From assembly GCF_002982135.1 (NCBI RefSeq), contig NZ_CP019981.1, positions 1,922,001 through 1,986,000 on the forward strand: DNA of 64,000 nt, written 5' to 3'. This document shows, piece after piece, positions 29,808-39,039 of this stretch. The DNA comes from Pediococcus inopinatus. GTDB lineage: Bacteria > Bacillota > Bacilli > Lactobacillales > Lactobacillaceae. Position numbers and translations under genes: made by a program. Position 1 is the stretch's first letter; every line of letters starts with the position of its first letter. The notes beneath the pieces are model-generated. The model saw only the letters and a program-made list of their open reading frames with translations. It did not search any database and was not told the origin of the DNA.

Positions 29808-32360
29808 TTGGCTGATGAAGAGAATATTGGCACACGTGTAACGGATGTCAATCTGAGTAAAGAAATGCGAACGTCCTTCCTAGATTATGCGATGAGTGTT
29901 ATTGTGGCGCGAGCTTTACCTGATGTACGTGATGGTTTGAAGCCAGTGCATCGCCGAATTTTATACGGGATGAGCGAATTAGGAGTTACTCCTGATAAAC
30001 CTTATAAAAAATCTGCCAGAATTGTTGGGGATGTCATGGGTAAATATCATCCCCATGGTGATTCAGCAATTTATGAATCCATGGTTCGAATGGCACAAGA
30101 TTTTAGTTATCGTTATATGTTAGTTGATGGTCATGGTAACTTTGGTTCAGTTGATGGTGATGGGGCTGCCGCAATGCGGTATACAGAAGCCCGAATGAGT
30201 AAAATTGCCGTTGAAATGTTACGTGATATCAACAAAAATACGGTTGATTTTCAGGAAAATTATGATGGCACAGAACGGGAACCTAAGGTATTACCAGCTC
30301 GTTTTCCAAATTTACTGGTAAATGGGGCAACTGGGATTGCGGTCGGGATGACCACAAATATTCCCCCTCATAATTTGTCAGAAATTGTTAGTGCAATTCA
30401 TATTTTGATGGACAATCCCGAAGCAACTACTGCCGATTTGATGGAGGCGGTCCCTGGACCTGACTTCCCAACCGGTGGTGTAGTGATGGGTAAATCCGGG
30501 ATTCGTAAAGCCTATGAAACTGGTAAAGGTACGATTATAATTCGTGCCAAAGTTGATATTGAGCAAGAGAAGAGTGGCCGTGAACGAATTATCGTTACGG
30601 AACTTCCTTACATGGTAAACAAGGCTAAATTGATTGAAAGAATTGCTGAATTAGCTCGTGACAAACGAATTGAAGGTATTACGGATGTAAACGATGAAAG
30701 TGACCGTGAAGGAATGCGGGTTGTCGTTGATGTGCGCCGTGATATGAGTGCATCAGTTGTTTTGAATAACTTATACAAAATGACTTTAATGCAAACAACC
30801 TTTGGGTTCAATATGCTGGCAATTGTAGATGGTGCGCCAAAAGTTTTGAGTTTAAAACAAATCTTGACGTATTATCTCAAACATCAAGAAGAAGTCGTTC
30901 GTCGTCGGACGGAATTTGACCTTAAAAAGGCGCAAGCTCGGGCTCACATTCTTGAAGGATTACGGATTGCTTTGGACCATATCGATGCAATCATAGCGAT
31001 TATTCGTAATTCTGAAACGGCTGAGATTGCCAAAGATCAGTTGATGAATAATTACTCATTATCTGATAAACAATCACAAGCTATTTTGGATATGCGACTC
31101 GTTCGTTTAACTGGATTGGAACGCGAGAAGGTTGAAAACGAATATACTAAATTAATGGCAGATATTGAGGATTACCGCGATATCCTAGCTCATACTGAAC
31201 GTTTGAATCAAATTATTTATCAAGAATTACTTGATATTCAAGAAAAATTTGGCGATAAACGGCGAACAGAGTTATTAATTGGTGAAGTCTTAAGTCTTGA
31301 AGATGAAGATTTGATTGATGAAGAAGACGTTATGGTTACGTTAACGCATAATGGTTATGTGAAACGGATGCCAACTTCCGAATTCAAGTCGCAACGCCGT
31401 GGTGGTCGTGGTGTTCAAGGGATGGGTGTCCATGATGATGATTTCATCGAACATCTTGTTTCTAGTTCTACGCATGATGTGTTATTGTTCTTTACCAATG
31501 CTGGTAAAGTATACCGGATGAAAGGTTACGAAATTCCTGAATACGGCCGAACAGCTAAGGGAATTCCTGTAATTAATTTACTCGGCATTAGCGCTGGTGA
31601 AAGTATTCAAGCTGTCATCAATGCTGGTCAGGATCGCGATGATTCAGAAGAACGTTATCTATTTTTCACGACCTTGAAGGGTGTTGCCAAACGGACGCCA
31701 TTAGCTGAATTCTTAAATATCCGGAGCAATGGGCTTAAAGCGATTAATTTGAAAGATGATGATGAATTAATTAACGTTGCAATTACGGACGGCAAGCAAA
31801 ACATCATTATTGGAACGCACAATGGCTATGCAGTTAGTTTTGCAGAAGCATCAGTTCGTTCAATGGGTCGTTCGGCAACCGGTGTTCGTGGCATTCGATT
31901 ACGTGATGAAGACTACGTGGTTGGTGTTGATATCCTACAACCTGAAAGTAAAGTTTTGATTATTACTGAAAAAGGTTATGGGAAACAAACATTAGCTAAA
32001 GAATATCCAATTAAGGGCCGTGGCGGTAAAGGAATCAAGACAGCCAATGTGACTGCTAAAAACGGTCAGATAGCTGGGATGACAACCGTGCTTGGTGATG
32101 AGGATATCATGCTAATTACCAATCGAGGCGTTATGATTCGATTTGATGTAGATTCAGTTCCAGAAACTGGTCGTGCAACAATGGGGGTTCATCTAATTAG
32201 AATTGATGAAGATTCTAAAGTTGCAACAATGGCTAAAGTTGATCATGAAGATGAAGATCAACCAGATGAGGAAAATAAAGATTCATCTGATCAATCTGAC
32301 AATAGCGAGACAACTGAAAAAACAGTTACTGAAGAAAATACTGACGATCAAGAAAAATAA
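29808..32360 (+). CDS. gyrA: DNA gyrase subunit A
   Basis: An 850-residue DNA-cleaving subunit of gyrase. The catalytic tyrosine is Y125 (AAMRYTEAR). Quinolone-resistance positions read wild type, with S86 and E90 in [11 protein letters not shown]. The C-terminal half holds the six-bladed wrapping domain, including the GyrA-box QRRGGRG. A strongly acidic tail of about 40 residues ([18 protein letters not shown]...) follows. The start is TTG at 29808 with GGAGG upstream. Confidence 0.98.
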   Translation: MADEENIGTRVTDVNLSKEMRTSFLDYAMSVIVARALPDVRDGLKPVHRRILYGMSELGVTPDKPYKKSARIVGDVMGKYHPHGDSAIYESMVRMAQDFSYRYMLVDGHGNFGSVDGDGAAAMRYTEARMSKIAVEMLRDINKNTVDFQENYDGTEREPKVLPARFPNLLVNGATGIAVGMTTNIPPHNLSEIVSAIHILMDNPEATTADLMEAVPGPDFPTGGVVMGKSGIRKAYETGKGTIIIRAKVDIEQEKSGRERIIVTELPYMVNKAKLIERIAELARDKRIEGITDVNDESDREGMRVVVDVRRDMSASVVLNNLYKMTLMQTTFGFNMLAIVDGAPKVLSLKQILTYYLKHQEEVVRRRTEFDLKKAQARAHILEGLRIALDHIDAIIAIIRNSETAEIAKDQLMNNYSLSDKQSQAILDMRLVRLTGLEREKVENEYTKLMADIEDYRDILAHTERLNQIIYQELLDIQEKFGDKRRTELLIGEVLSLEDEDLIDEEDVMVTLTHNGYVKRMPTSEFKSQRRGGRGVQGMGVHDDDFIEHLVSSSTHDVLLFFTNAGKVYRMKGYEIPEYGRTAKGIPVINLLGISAGESIQAVINAGQDRDDSEERYLFFTTLKGVAKRTPLAEFLNIRSNGLKAINLKDDDELINVAITDGKQNIIIGTHNGYAVSFAEASVRSMGRSATGVRGIRLRDEDYVVGVDILQPESKVLIITEKGYGKQTLAKEYPIKGRGGKGIKTANVTAKNGQIAGMTTVLGDEDIMLITNRGVMIRFDVDSVPETGRATMGVHLIRIDEDSKVATMAKVDHEDEDQPDEENKDSSDQSDNSETTEKTVTEENTDDQEK

Positions 32361-32369
32361 ATAAATAGA

Positions 32370-32418
32370 ATCCCGATAAACGACGTAATTTAATTATGTA
32401 TCGTTTATTGGGATTTTT
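32370..32418 (+). terminator. terminator after gyrA
   Basis: AATCCCGATAAACGA pairs with TCGTTTATTGGGATT around a 17-nt loop, followed by a T-run. Confidence 0.92.
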
Positions 32419-32424
32419 TGTTTA

Positions 32425-32453
32425 TTGCGTTGAACAAGTATGAATGCTATAAT
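32425..32453 (+). promoter_or_regulatory. promoter of rpsF-ssb-rpsR
   Basis: TTGCGT (32425-32430), 17-bp spacer, TATAAT (32448-32453), placed between the gyrA terminator and rpsF. Confidence 0.7.
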
Positions 32454-32489
32454 TTAAGTTCGTGAGTAACTATTAATTTAGAAGCTCTC

Positions 32490-32530
32490 CTTGCTTTCTT
32501 AAAATTGTTGAGAAAGCCACTTAGTCCATA
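32490..32530 (+). promoter_or_regulatory. possible S6:S18 autoregulatory leader hairpin
   Basis: GCTTTCT and AGAAAGC form a stem about 30 bases before rpsF, followed by a CCACTTAGTCC stretch near the ribosome site. A leader structure bound by the S6:S18 pair is known for this operon in other bacteria; I cannot confirm its diagnostic bulge here. Confidence 0.35.
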
Positions 32531-32546
32531 AGGAGGTGTAAAACAC

Positions 32547-32837
32547 ATGGCACAAAAATCATACGAAATTACTTATATCATTGCGCCAGATGTTGACGAA
32601 GCAGCTAAGGCAGCCTTAGTAGAACGTTTCGACAAGATCTTGACAGACAATGGTGCAGAAGTGGTTGATTCAAAAGATTGGTCCAAGCGTCGTTTTGCTT
32701 ATGAGATCGGTGGATACAATGAAGGTATCTATCATGTTATAAACGCCAAAACAAACGATGACAAGGCCTTAAATGAATTTGACCGAATCGCTAAGATTAC
32801 TGATGGTATCTTACGTCACATGATCGTTGTACGTTAA
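32547..32837 (+). CDS. rpsF: 30S ribosomal protein S6
   Basis: A 96-residue protein that pairs with S18 in the small-subunit platform. [23 protein letters not shown] and [24 protein letters not shown] are conserved S6 blocks. AAGGAGGTG precedes the ATG. First gene of rpsF-ssb-rpsR. Confidence 0.98.
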   Translation: MAQKSYEITYIIAPDVDEAAKAALVERFDKILTDNGAEVVDSKDWSKRRFAYEIGGYNEGIYHVINAKTNDDKALNEFDRIAKITDGILRHMIVVR

Positions 32838-32875
32838 ACAATAAACTTAATTAATTCAGGAAGGAGTCATTGTTT

Positions 32876-33424
32876 ATGATAAACCGAACAGTTCTTGTTG
32901 GACGCTTAACCAGAGACCCTGATTTACGATACACCAACAGCGGTGCTGCAGTTGCAACCTTTACAGTTGCAGTTAATCGGCAATTTACGAACTCACAAGG
33001 AGAACGTGAAGCTGATTTTATTAACTGTGTTATTTGGCGAAAAGCCGCAGAAAATTTCGCTAACTTTACCCATAAAGGTTCATTGATTGGAGTTGATGGG
33101 CGGATTCAAACCCGGTCATATGAAAATCAACAGAATCAGCGGGTATATGTTACGGAAGTTGTCGTTGAAAACTTTTCATTGTTGGAATCCCGTTCTCAAT
33201 CCGAACAGCGTCAACGGCAGGAGAACAACTCGGGATTTCAAAGCAATGCTCCGCAATCATCCGAAAATACCAATCCGTTTGATGCCGGGCAAGGAAACAC
33301 TAATAGCAGTAATAACCAGAGCAATAGCAATGGTCCTGCTTCAAGTGCCAGTACGAACCCGAACGATCCGTTTGCAAATAACGGCGAACAAATTGATATT
33401 TCCGACGATGATTTACCATTCTAA
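32876..33424 (+). CDS. ssb: single-stranded DNA-binding protein
   Basis: A 182-residue SSB that coats single-stranded DNA and recruits repair and replication proteins. The OB fold spans residues 1-105 ([19 protein letters not shown], then [18 protein letters not shown]). A flexible Q/N/S-rich linker leads to the acidic tip DDDLPF that binds partners. I chose ATG at 32876 with GGAAGGAGT upstream; the frame could begin at TTG 32870. Confidence 0.97.
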   Translation: MINRTVLVGRLTRDPDLRYTNSGAAVATFTVAVNRQFTNSQGEREADFINCVIWRKAAENFANFTHKGSLIGVDGRIQTRSYENQQNQRVYVTEVVVENFSLLESRSQSEQRQRQENNSGFQSNAPQSSENTNPFDAGQGNTNSSNNQSNSNGPASSASTNPNDPFANNGEQIDISDDDLPF

Positions 33425-33448
33425 TAACTATTAGAGGAGGGATATTCA

Positions 33449-33691
33449 ATGGCTCAACAACAAAGAAGAGGCGGAAATCGTCGACGTCGTAAAGTCGACT
33501 TTATCGCAGCTAACCATATCGATTATATCGATTACAAAGATACAGACTTACTGAAACGTTTCATTTCAGAACGAGGCAAGGTTTTGCCACGTCGTGTTAC
33601 CGGAACAAGTGCTAAGAACCAACGTCGTTTGACAATTGCAATCAAACGATCACGGATCATGGGCTTACTTCCATTCGTTTCCGAAGAATAA
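33449..33691 (+). CDS. rpsR: 30S ribosomal protein S18
   Basis: An 80-residue basic protein, ending [22 protein letters not shown] as in the family. GAGGAGGG precedes the ATG. The last base of its stop codon is the first base of the 8-bp target duplication of ISL3 copy 1, so the IS separates the gene from its own terminator. Confidence 0.98.
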   Translation: MAQQQRRGGNRRRRKVDFIAANHIDYIDYKDTDLLKRFISERGKVLPRRVTGTSAKNQRRLTIAIKRSRIMGLLPFVSEE

Positions 33692-33698
33692 TTCAAAT

Positions 33699-35133
33699 GG
33701 GTCTCTGTCAAACTGTATTGGTAGAGATTTTTGAAGGCATGTTCACTTCGGTGAATGTGCTTTTTGTTTACTCATGAATTAAACTGATACGAATGAAGAA
33801 GTTATGAATATTTCGAAAACCAAAACAGCTACGCTTTAATACCTTGATTTTGCGATTAAGTCCTTCAATAGGACCGTTAGAATACGGATAACGACAACTG
33901 TTGAGCACTGCTGAGCCGTTCTTAACGAAGGTTGAAATGGTGACGTCCATTTGATTACCAGCTACTTGGTAGTTGGTAATCAAATTTTTAAATCCCGTGG
34001 CATTCTTTTGGTGGATAGCAGTTAGAATGCCTTGATAAGTTTGATACACAGTTTTGAATTCTGGAAATTCATCTAAGGCAAGGTCGATGGCGTTCTGTTG
34101 GGTCATATACTCGTTAATGCCTCGTAAATAGATAAGCTTAGTGTCATTGATTTTCTCTTCTGCCAAATGAAATAAACGCCATTGAGATTTAAGGATGCGG
34201 TAAATGCGTGAATGCTTATCTTGAAAAGTACGGATAATGCGTGTACGTACATTGTCTAGTGCACGACCAGCAAGCTGAATAATGTGGAAACGGTCAATAA
34301 TCGTGACAGCGTTCGGGAATAAACGATGAATAAAGCTGGCATATTCGGCGTTCATATCAATAGTAATTGTTTGAACTTTCGCACGTTCTTGAACTGAATA
34401 ACGAGCTTCAAAGTAATCAATGATATCCTTACTGAGACGATCTTCGAGGGTCACAATGCGGCGATGACTAACGGCATCGCAACAGTTAAAGGACATTAGA
34501 TGATTACAGGAACGAAATTCATCGAAACAAAGATTTGGTGGAAGTTGCTTAACACGGTAAGCCAAGTGAATATTTGCATTTAAAATACGTTGCACACTAC
34601 TTGGTGAAATGCCACAAATTTTAGCGATTTCTTTACTGGTCAGCATGTCACGAGCTAGCACAATGACCTGATGTTTAACATTGTGGGTAAAAGTTTCATT
34701 ACGTCTAACGAGGTTAGTTTTAGCTCCACAGGTTTTTAAACAATGTTGGCATTGATATCTTTGTCTTCTTAGCTGCATTTCATAACGTCCGCCTGATAAG
34801 GTTCCCAACCTTAGATGACTAACGTGGGTACCGTTTTTAATTAGACTTTTATGGCCACAATGGGGACATTTCACAAGCTGATAAGAAAGGTTGGCGTGAA
34901 CGACATGAATTCGTTGTCCATTCGGGCAACGTTTCTTGGTAACACCAGTTACGGTTATATTTGGGTCTGTCATTTCAAACAAGCTTAAAATAGAATTAGT
35001 TAGGGACATCTGTTTTTCCTCTTTTCGATTTTGTTTGGCGATTAAATCGTAGCACAAAGAGGACAGATGTCCTTTTAATTTTCAAAATAAAAACTGGTAT
35101 CAGTTATTCACCAATACCAGAAAGTGTAGACCC
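33699..35133 (-). mobile_element. ISL3-family insertion sequence, copy 1
   Basis: 1,435 bp from GGGTCTCTGTCAAAC to the opposing end GGGTCTACACTTTC (read inward), flanked by 8-bp target duplications ATTCAAAT at 33691-33698 and 35134-35141. It encodes one transposase on the minus strand, opposite to rpsR. Copy 2 at 46965-48399 has the same length and differs by only a few bases. Removing it restores rpsR followed directly by its terminator. Confidence 0.97.
33768..35009 (-). CDS. ISL3-family transposase, copy 1
   Basis: A 413-residue DDE transposase. It has N-terminal zinc-finger-like cysteines (VKCPHCGHKSLI; YQCQHCLKTCG), a helix-turn-helix (TSKEIAKICGISPSSVQRIL), then the DDE domain with LCFDEFRS, TITIDMNAEYASFI and IDRFHIIQLA, and ends NGPIEGLNRKIKVLKRSCFGFRN with the catalytic Glu. 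I prefer ATG at 35009, which follows AAGAGGAAAAACAG; an in-frame start at 35057 would add 16 residues. Intact, so probably active. Confidence 0.94.
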   Translation of the reverse strand: MSLTNSILSLFEMTDPNITVTGVTKKRCPNGQRIHVVHANLSYQLVKCPHCGHKSLIKNGTHVSHLRLGTLSGGRYEMQLRRQRYQCQHCLKTCGAKTNLVRRNETFTHNVKHQVIVLARDMLTSKEIAKICGISPSSVQRILNANIHLAYRVKQLPPNLCFDEFRSCNHLMSFNCCDAVSHRRIVTLEDRLSKDIIDYFEARYSVQERAKVQTITIDMNAEYASFIHRLFPNAVTIIDRFHIIQLAGRALDNVRTRIIRTFQDKHSRIYRILKSQWRLFHLAEEKINDTKLIYLRGINEYMTQQNAIDLALDEFPEFKTVYQTYQGILTAIHQKNATGFKNLITNYQVAGNQMDVTISTFVKNGSAVLNSCRYPYSNGPIEGLNRKIKVLKRSCFGFRNIHNFFIRISLIHE

Positions 35134-35146
35134 ATTCAAATGAGGA

Positions 35147-35185
35147 CCTATCAAATCAATAAATTGATTTGATAGGCCTTTTTTT
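35147..35185 (+). terminator. original rpsF-ssb-rpsR operon terminator, cut off by the IS
   Basis: A perfect 14-bp stem (CCTATCAAATCAAT / ATTGATTTGATAGG) with an AA loop and a T7 run. Before the IS insertion it lay about 15 bases after the rpsR stop; now it is 1.45 kb away. Confidence 0.93.
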
Positions 35186-35379
35186 GATTAAATATACATA
35201 AGCAATCTATTTTTAGAGATTTATAATTATTTATGATAAAGTAAATAGGTATAAAATCGGTTAATGGATTTTTAGCAGAATATCATGCCTACCTGGTTTA
35301 AAGATAGTGGGTTTAGAAACATTTTATTAAAAAGTGTTTTATAATGAGTAGTAACTAATACAATTAAAAGGGGAATTAA

Positions 35380-36060
35380 ATGTATCGTTATTTTATTCAA
35401 CCACAATTAAATAAGATGAATAATTCATTAATTGGATACGAACTATTAATTCGGAAACATTCGGATAATGGTTGGCAAGTGCCAAAGCTGTTTTCAGAAA
35501 TTCCTGCCCCAGTTATTGCAGATATGTTAGCAGAAACAACAGCCAAATTAGTTTTAAAAATTGGATCCGTTTCGGTTAATTTAAATCGAACACAAATGAT
35601 GAATAAGCAAATTAATGCGGCACTAATCAAGGCGCAAGATCAATTACGACCACTGAAGTTAAACGTTGAATTAACCGAGGAGCCAGGGGATGAAGCAATT
35701 ACTAATGCTGATCTGGAGCCCATGTTTAAGCGGTTCATTCAGCGTGGAATGGAAATTTGTTTGGATGATGTGGGCACAGGGGATAATCAGATTAACGAGA
35801 TAGAAGCATTATTTCCGTACGTGAGTGAAATCAAATTTGCTTTACAGAACTTTAAGGAAAGTTTTCAGGATCCCAAAATTCAAGCTAAAGTCGTTTATTG
35901 GCGTGATATTGCGCGGAAAGAAAATTTACGTTTTATTCTTGAGGGAATTGAAGATGATGCTGATGATCAGCTAGCTGATGATTTGGAGATTGATTTGCGC
36001 CAAGGCTATTATTACGGAAAACCACATTTACTTAAAATTAATGCTGACGATCCTGATTAG
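35380..36060 (+). CDS. stand-alone EAL-domain protein (cyclic-di-GMP phosphodiesterase type)
   Basis: A 226-residue single EAL domain with no sensor or membrane segment. The expected metal- and nucleotide-binding positions can be matched: E21 (GYELLIR for EALLR), N68 (VNLNRTQ), E97 (VELTEE), D129-D130 (LDDVGTG), K152 (EIKFAL), E188 (LEGIED) and Q208 (RQGYYYGKP). The IKxD aspartate is replaced by Ala (IKFA), so the activity may be altered. The expected reaction is cleavage of cyclic di-GMP to pGpG. No GGDEF cyclase lies in the window other than the degenerate one in GdpP. Confidence 0.85.
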   Translation: MYRYFIQPQLNKMNNSLIGYELLIRKHSDNGWQVPKLFSEIPAPVIADMLAETTAKLVLKIGSVSVNLNRTQMMNKQINAALIKAQDQLRPLKLNVELTEEPGDEAITNADLEPMFKRFIQRGMEICLDDVGTGDNQINEIEALFPYVSEIKFALQNFKESFQDPKIQAKVVYWRDIARKENLRFILEGIEDDADDQLADDLEIDLRQGYYYGKPHLLKINADDPD

Positions 36061-36092
36061 TTTGGATTGTAGTGAGGAAGAGGGAAATCATT

Positions 36093-37454
36093 GTGAAAGT
36101 CGTTGTAATTGGTTGTACACACGCCGGAATTGCAGCTGTCACCCAAATTTTTAAGGCTCATCCCGACACAGAAGTCACAATTTATGAGAGAAATGATAAC
36201 GTGTCATTCTTATCGTGTGGGATTTCTTTATATTTAAATGGTGACGTCAAGCGATTGGAAGATATGTTTTATGCGAGTCCTGAAGATCTAGAAAAGCAGG
36301 GAGCGACTGTTAGAACACAACACGATGTTTTAAGCGTTGATACCAAAACGCACCAGCTTACTGCTCAAAATATGCTGACCAAAGAAGTTTTCACGGATAC
36401 CTATGACAAGCTGATTATGACCACTGGCTCCTATGTGGTCGTCCCTCCTCTGATGGGAATTGATGATTCAAGAGTTTTGTTGTGTAAAAGCTATGAACAA
36501 GCTAAAAATATTTATGAATCGGCTAAAAATCATAAACATATTGCGATTGTTGGCGGTGGATACGTGGGTGTTGAGCTAGCAGAAGCCTATGCGGATACCG
36601 ATCATGAAGTTACACTGGTTCAATCGCATGATCAAGTATTGAACAACTATGTTGATCCGTTACTTTCCGGGAAAGTTACTAAGTTACTCAAAGATCATGG
36701 CGTTCATGTTCATTTAGACGAAAAAGTCCAGGCCTTTCATGGCACTGATAAGGATGATCAAATCGTCCTTAAAACCGATAAAGGTGAACTTAAAGCTGAT
36801 TTGGCAATCGTCAGCACTGGTTTTATGGCTAATACGGAGCTGTTACGCGGGCAGGTTGATATGGACCGCCACGGTGCGATTCTAGTTGATAGATACGAGC
36901 AGACTTCAAATCCTGATGTCTATGCAGCAGGAGATGCGTGTGTTTCGTATTTCAATCCAGCAGGCAATAATGCATACATTCCCCTAGCAACGAATGCTGT
37001 TCGTCAGGGGGCCTTAGCGGGGATAAATATTTTTGGTAAAATCCAAAAGAACATGGGAACGCAAGCAACTTCAGCTATGGAGTTGTTTGGGTAAACTTTA
37101 GCTAGCAGTGGGTTAACACTTAATTCTGCTAAAAGAGAAGGCTTAGATGCAGCCTCTGTGGTTTATGAGGGGAACTATCGACCAAGCTACATGCCAACCA
37201 CGGATTTATTAACGATTGAACTTGTTTATGATCGAAAAAATCGGCAAATTTTAGGTGCGCAATTATTTAGTAAGCATGAGGTTGCGCAATCGGCGAATGC
37301 AATTTCGATTTGTATTCAAAATAAGAATACAATTGATGATCTAGCCTTTGTAGACATGCTTTTTCAACCTCATTATGATGAACCGTTTAATTACTTAAAT
37401 TTGGTAGCCCAATTAGCAATTGAACAAGAACGACAAACAAAACAAGTTAATTAG
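36093..37454 (+). pseudogene. nox: NADH oxidase / CoA-disulfide reductase family, nonsense mutation
   Basis: A flavoprotein of about 453 codons, which in this family reduces O2 with NADH. FAD motif VVVIGCTHAG is at residues 3-12, the redox Cys is C42 (LSCGIS), the NAD motif is AIVGGGYVGVELAEAY and the second FAD motif is VYAAGDACVS. Codon 334 is TAA (37092-37094), and the frame continues without a break to 37454 with the normal dimerisation domain (TLASSGLTLNSA...). A single substitution, probably CAA to TAA, explains the loss. The GTG at 36093 follows GAGGG; the dimer domain would be missing from any product. Confidence 0.88.
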
Positions 37455-37457
37455 AGT

Positions 37458-37503
37458 AAAAAACACCTATCAATCCACGATTACGCTGATTGATAGGTGT
37501 TTT
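37458..37503. terminator. bidirectional terminator between nox and MFS gene
   Basis: AAAACACCTATCAATC pairs with GATTGATAGGTGTTTT; A-run before and T-run after serve the convergent genes. Confidence 0.92.
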
Positions 37504-37506
37504 AGT

Positions 37507-38685
37507 TTAACTTAATTTTTGCGGTTCTTTTAAAAATAAATGTCCAAGGAGAGCTAAAACTAAGAAAACGGCGGCGACAATACAAACACCAATCCAGCCA
37601 TAGTTACTCCAGGCAAATGTCCCAAAGAAAGTTCCTAAGGAGCCACCTAAAAAGTAACTAAACATGAAAATGGAATTGTTACGGCTGCTCGCCTGTAAAC
37701 TCAATGATTGAACAATGGCTTGGTTTGAAACCTGCCCAAATTGGGTTCCTAAGTCTAAGAGGATAATTCCCACGATTAAGCCGATAAAGAAATGCCCAAG
37801 GCCAGCAAAAATAATAAATGCCAAGGTTGAAAAAAGAATGCCAAGACCAATTGTGATTCTTGGTGAATAGGCATCAACCAAACGACCAATGATTGAGGCA
37901 AATAAAACGCCCGTAATTCCTAACAGGCCCAACAAGCCAGCAACGTCGCTACCATAATGATACTGATGAGCTAAATAAAATGCCAAAGTGGACCACAAAA
38001 CGTTTGACACGCCAAACAAACAAAAGCCATTAATGGCAGATCCTTGTAAGTGTTTTTCTTTAGCTAATAGTTTCGGCAGAGATGCCAAAACTTTGCCGTA
38101 GTGCATAGTCTGATGTGAACGTGGATCTCTTGGTAAGAAGGCATGTAAGACACCTAATAAGATTGTGCAAATGATCGCGGCGATTAAATAGACATATTGC
38201 CAACTGAGAAAGCTTCCTAATAAACCGCTGACTGAGCGAGATAATAGGATCCCAGTTAATAATCCGCTGAGGACGTTTCCTAAAACTTTTCCCTGATGGA
38301 GACTAGGGGCTAAATAAGCCGCGTAGGGAATGATTATTTGGGGAGCCACGGAAGTAATTCCAACTAGTAAAGATGCTGTGCCAAATATGATAAGGGATGG
38401 TGCCCAGAAGGCCAGTAACAATGCTAAAATTGATAAACTTAACATGATTTGAATGAGATGATAACGATTGAAGATATCCCCTAATGGCACAATGAATAAA
38501 AGGCCAAACGCGTATCCCAATTGGGTGAGCATGGCGACAACACCGACAGCGGCTTTGGAAACTTGAAAGCTAGTTGCGATCAAGCCTTCAATCGGTTGGA
38601 TATAATTTAAATTAGCTACAATAATTCCAGTAGCAATTGCCATGAGTAAAACAGTTTTTCCGGATAATTCCTTTTGTGATTCCAA
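37507..38685 (-). CDS. MFS transporter, sugar-efflux/drug type
   Basis: A 392-residue permease with 12 predicted helices. Helix 1-2 reads LLMAIATGIIVANLNYIQPIEGLIATSF, and the motif-A-like loop is VPLGDIFNRYHLIQIM. It resembles DHA1-type exporters of the YgaY-like group. GAAGAAGGAA precedes the start. A 24-codon ORF with a stronger ribosome site lies 37 bp upstream in the same direction, suggesting leader-controlled expression. It shares a terminator with the broken nox gene. Confidence 0.86.
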   Translation of the reverse strand: MESQKELSGKTVLLMAIATGIIVANLNYIQPIEGLIATSFQVSKAAVGVVAMLTQLGYAFGLLFIVPLGDIFNRYHLIQIMLSLSILALLLAFWAPSLIIFGTASLLVGITSVAPQIIIPYAAYLAPSLHQGKVLGNVLSGLLTGILLSRSVSGLLGSFLSWQYVYLIAAIICTILLGVLHAFLPRDPRSHQTMHYGKVLASLPKLLAKEKHLQGSAINGFCLFGVSNVLWSTLAFYLAHQYHYGSDVAGLLGLLGITGVLFASIIGRLVDAYSPRITIGLGILFSTLAFIIFAGLGHFFIGLIVGIILLDLGTQFGQVSNQAIVQSLSLQASSRNNSIFMFSYFLGGSLGTFFGTFAWSNYGWIGVCIVAAVFLVLALLGHLFLKEPQKLS

Positions 38686-38722
38686 ATTTTTTCCTTCTTC
38701 TCTAAAAAATTAAGTAGCAGGC

Positions 38723-38797
38723 TCAGATTTTATTTAGCAGCGAAAAAGGATTTTCAATGCGCATAATTAGCCAGTGAAAAAAGCGATTATTTAACAT
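38723..38797 (-). CDS. 24-codon leader ORF upstream of MFS gene
   Basis: An ATG at 38797 follows GGAGGTATTGCT; the product is 24 residues, starting MLNNRFFHWLIMRIENP and ending LLNKI. It has a better ribosome site than the MFS gene it precedes by 37 nt. It could be a leader peptide for attenuation or a small membrane-associated peptide; neither is proven. Confidence 0.5.
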   Translation of the reverse strand: MLNNRFFHWLIMRIENPFSLLNKI

Positions 38798-38910
38798 AGC
38801 AATACCTCCATAACTAGCTTAGTTTAAACAAAAAAAGGAGTTTCGTAAAGGTCGGATAAGGTTGGTGAACTTCAATGGTAAAAACATTTTTTGTTATTTT
38901 GTGCATAAAA

Positions 38911-38926
38911 TGTTTCACGTGGAACG
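38911..38926 (-). other. parS-like ParB binding site, right
   Basis: TGTTTCACGTGGAACG on the plus strand reads CGTTCCACGTGAAACA in reverse, matching TGTTNCACGTGAAACA except for the first base. It lies about 15 kb right of dnaA, between the leader ORF and gdpP. Confidence 0.75.
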
Positions 38927-39039
38927 TAACTCAAAAAATTAGTTTAGCTTATTTTGTTGTCCGTACATAAGTTACTCACGGTTCTTTGTCATGGGTCTTT
39001 GTGATAAAATGAAACTAGTCTACAATTCGAGGAGAAACT

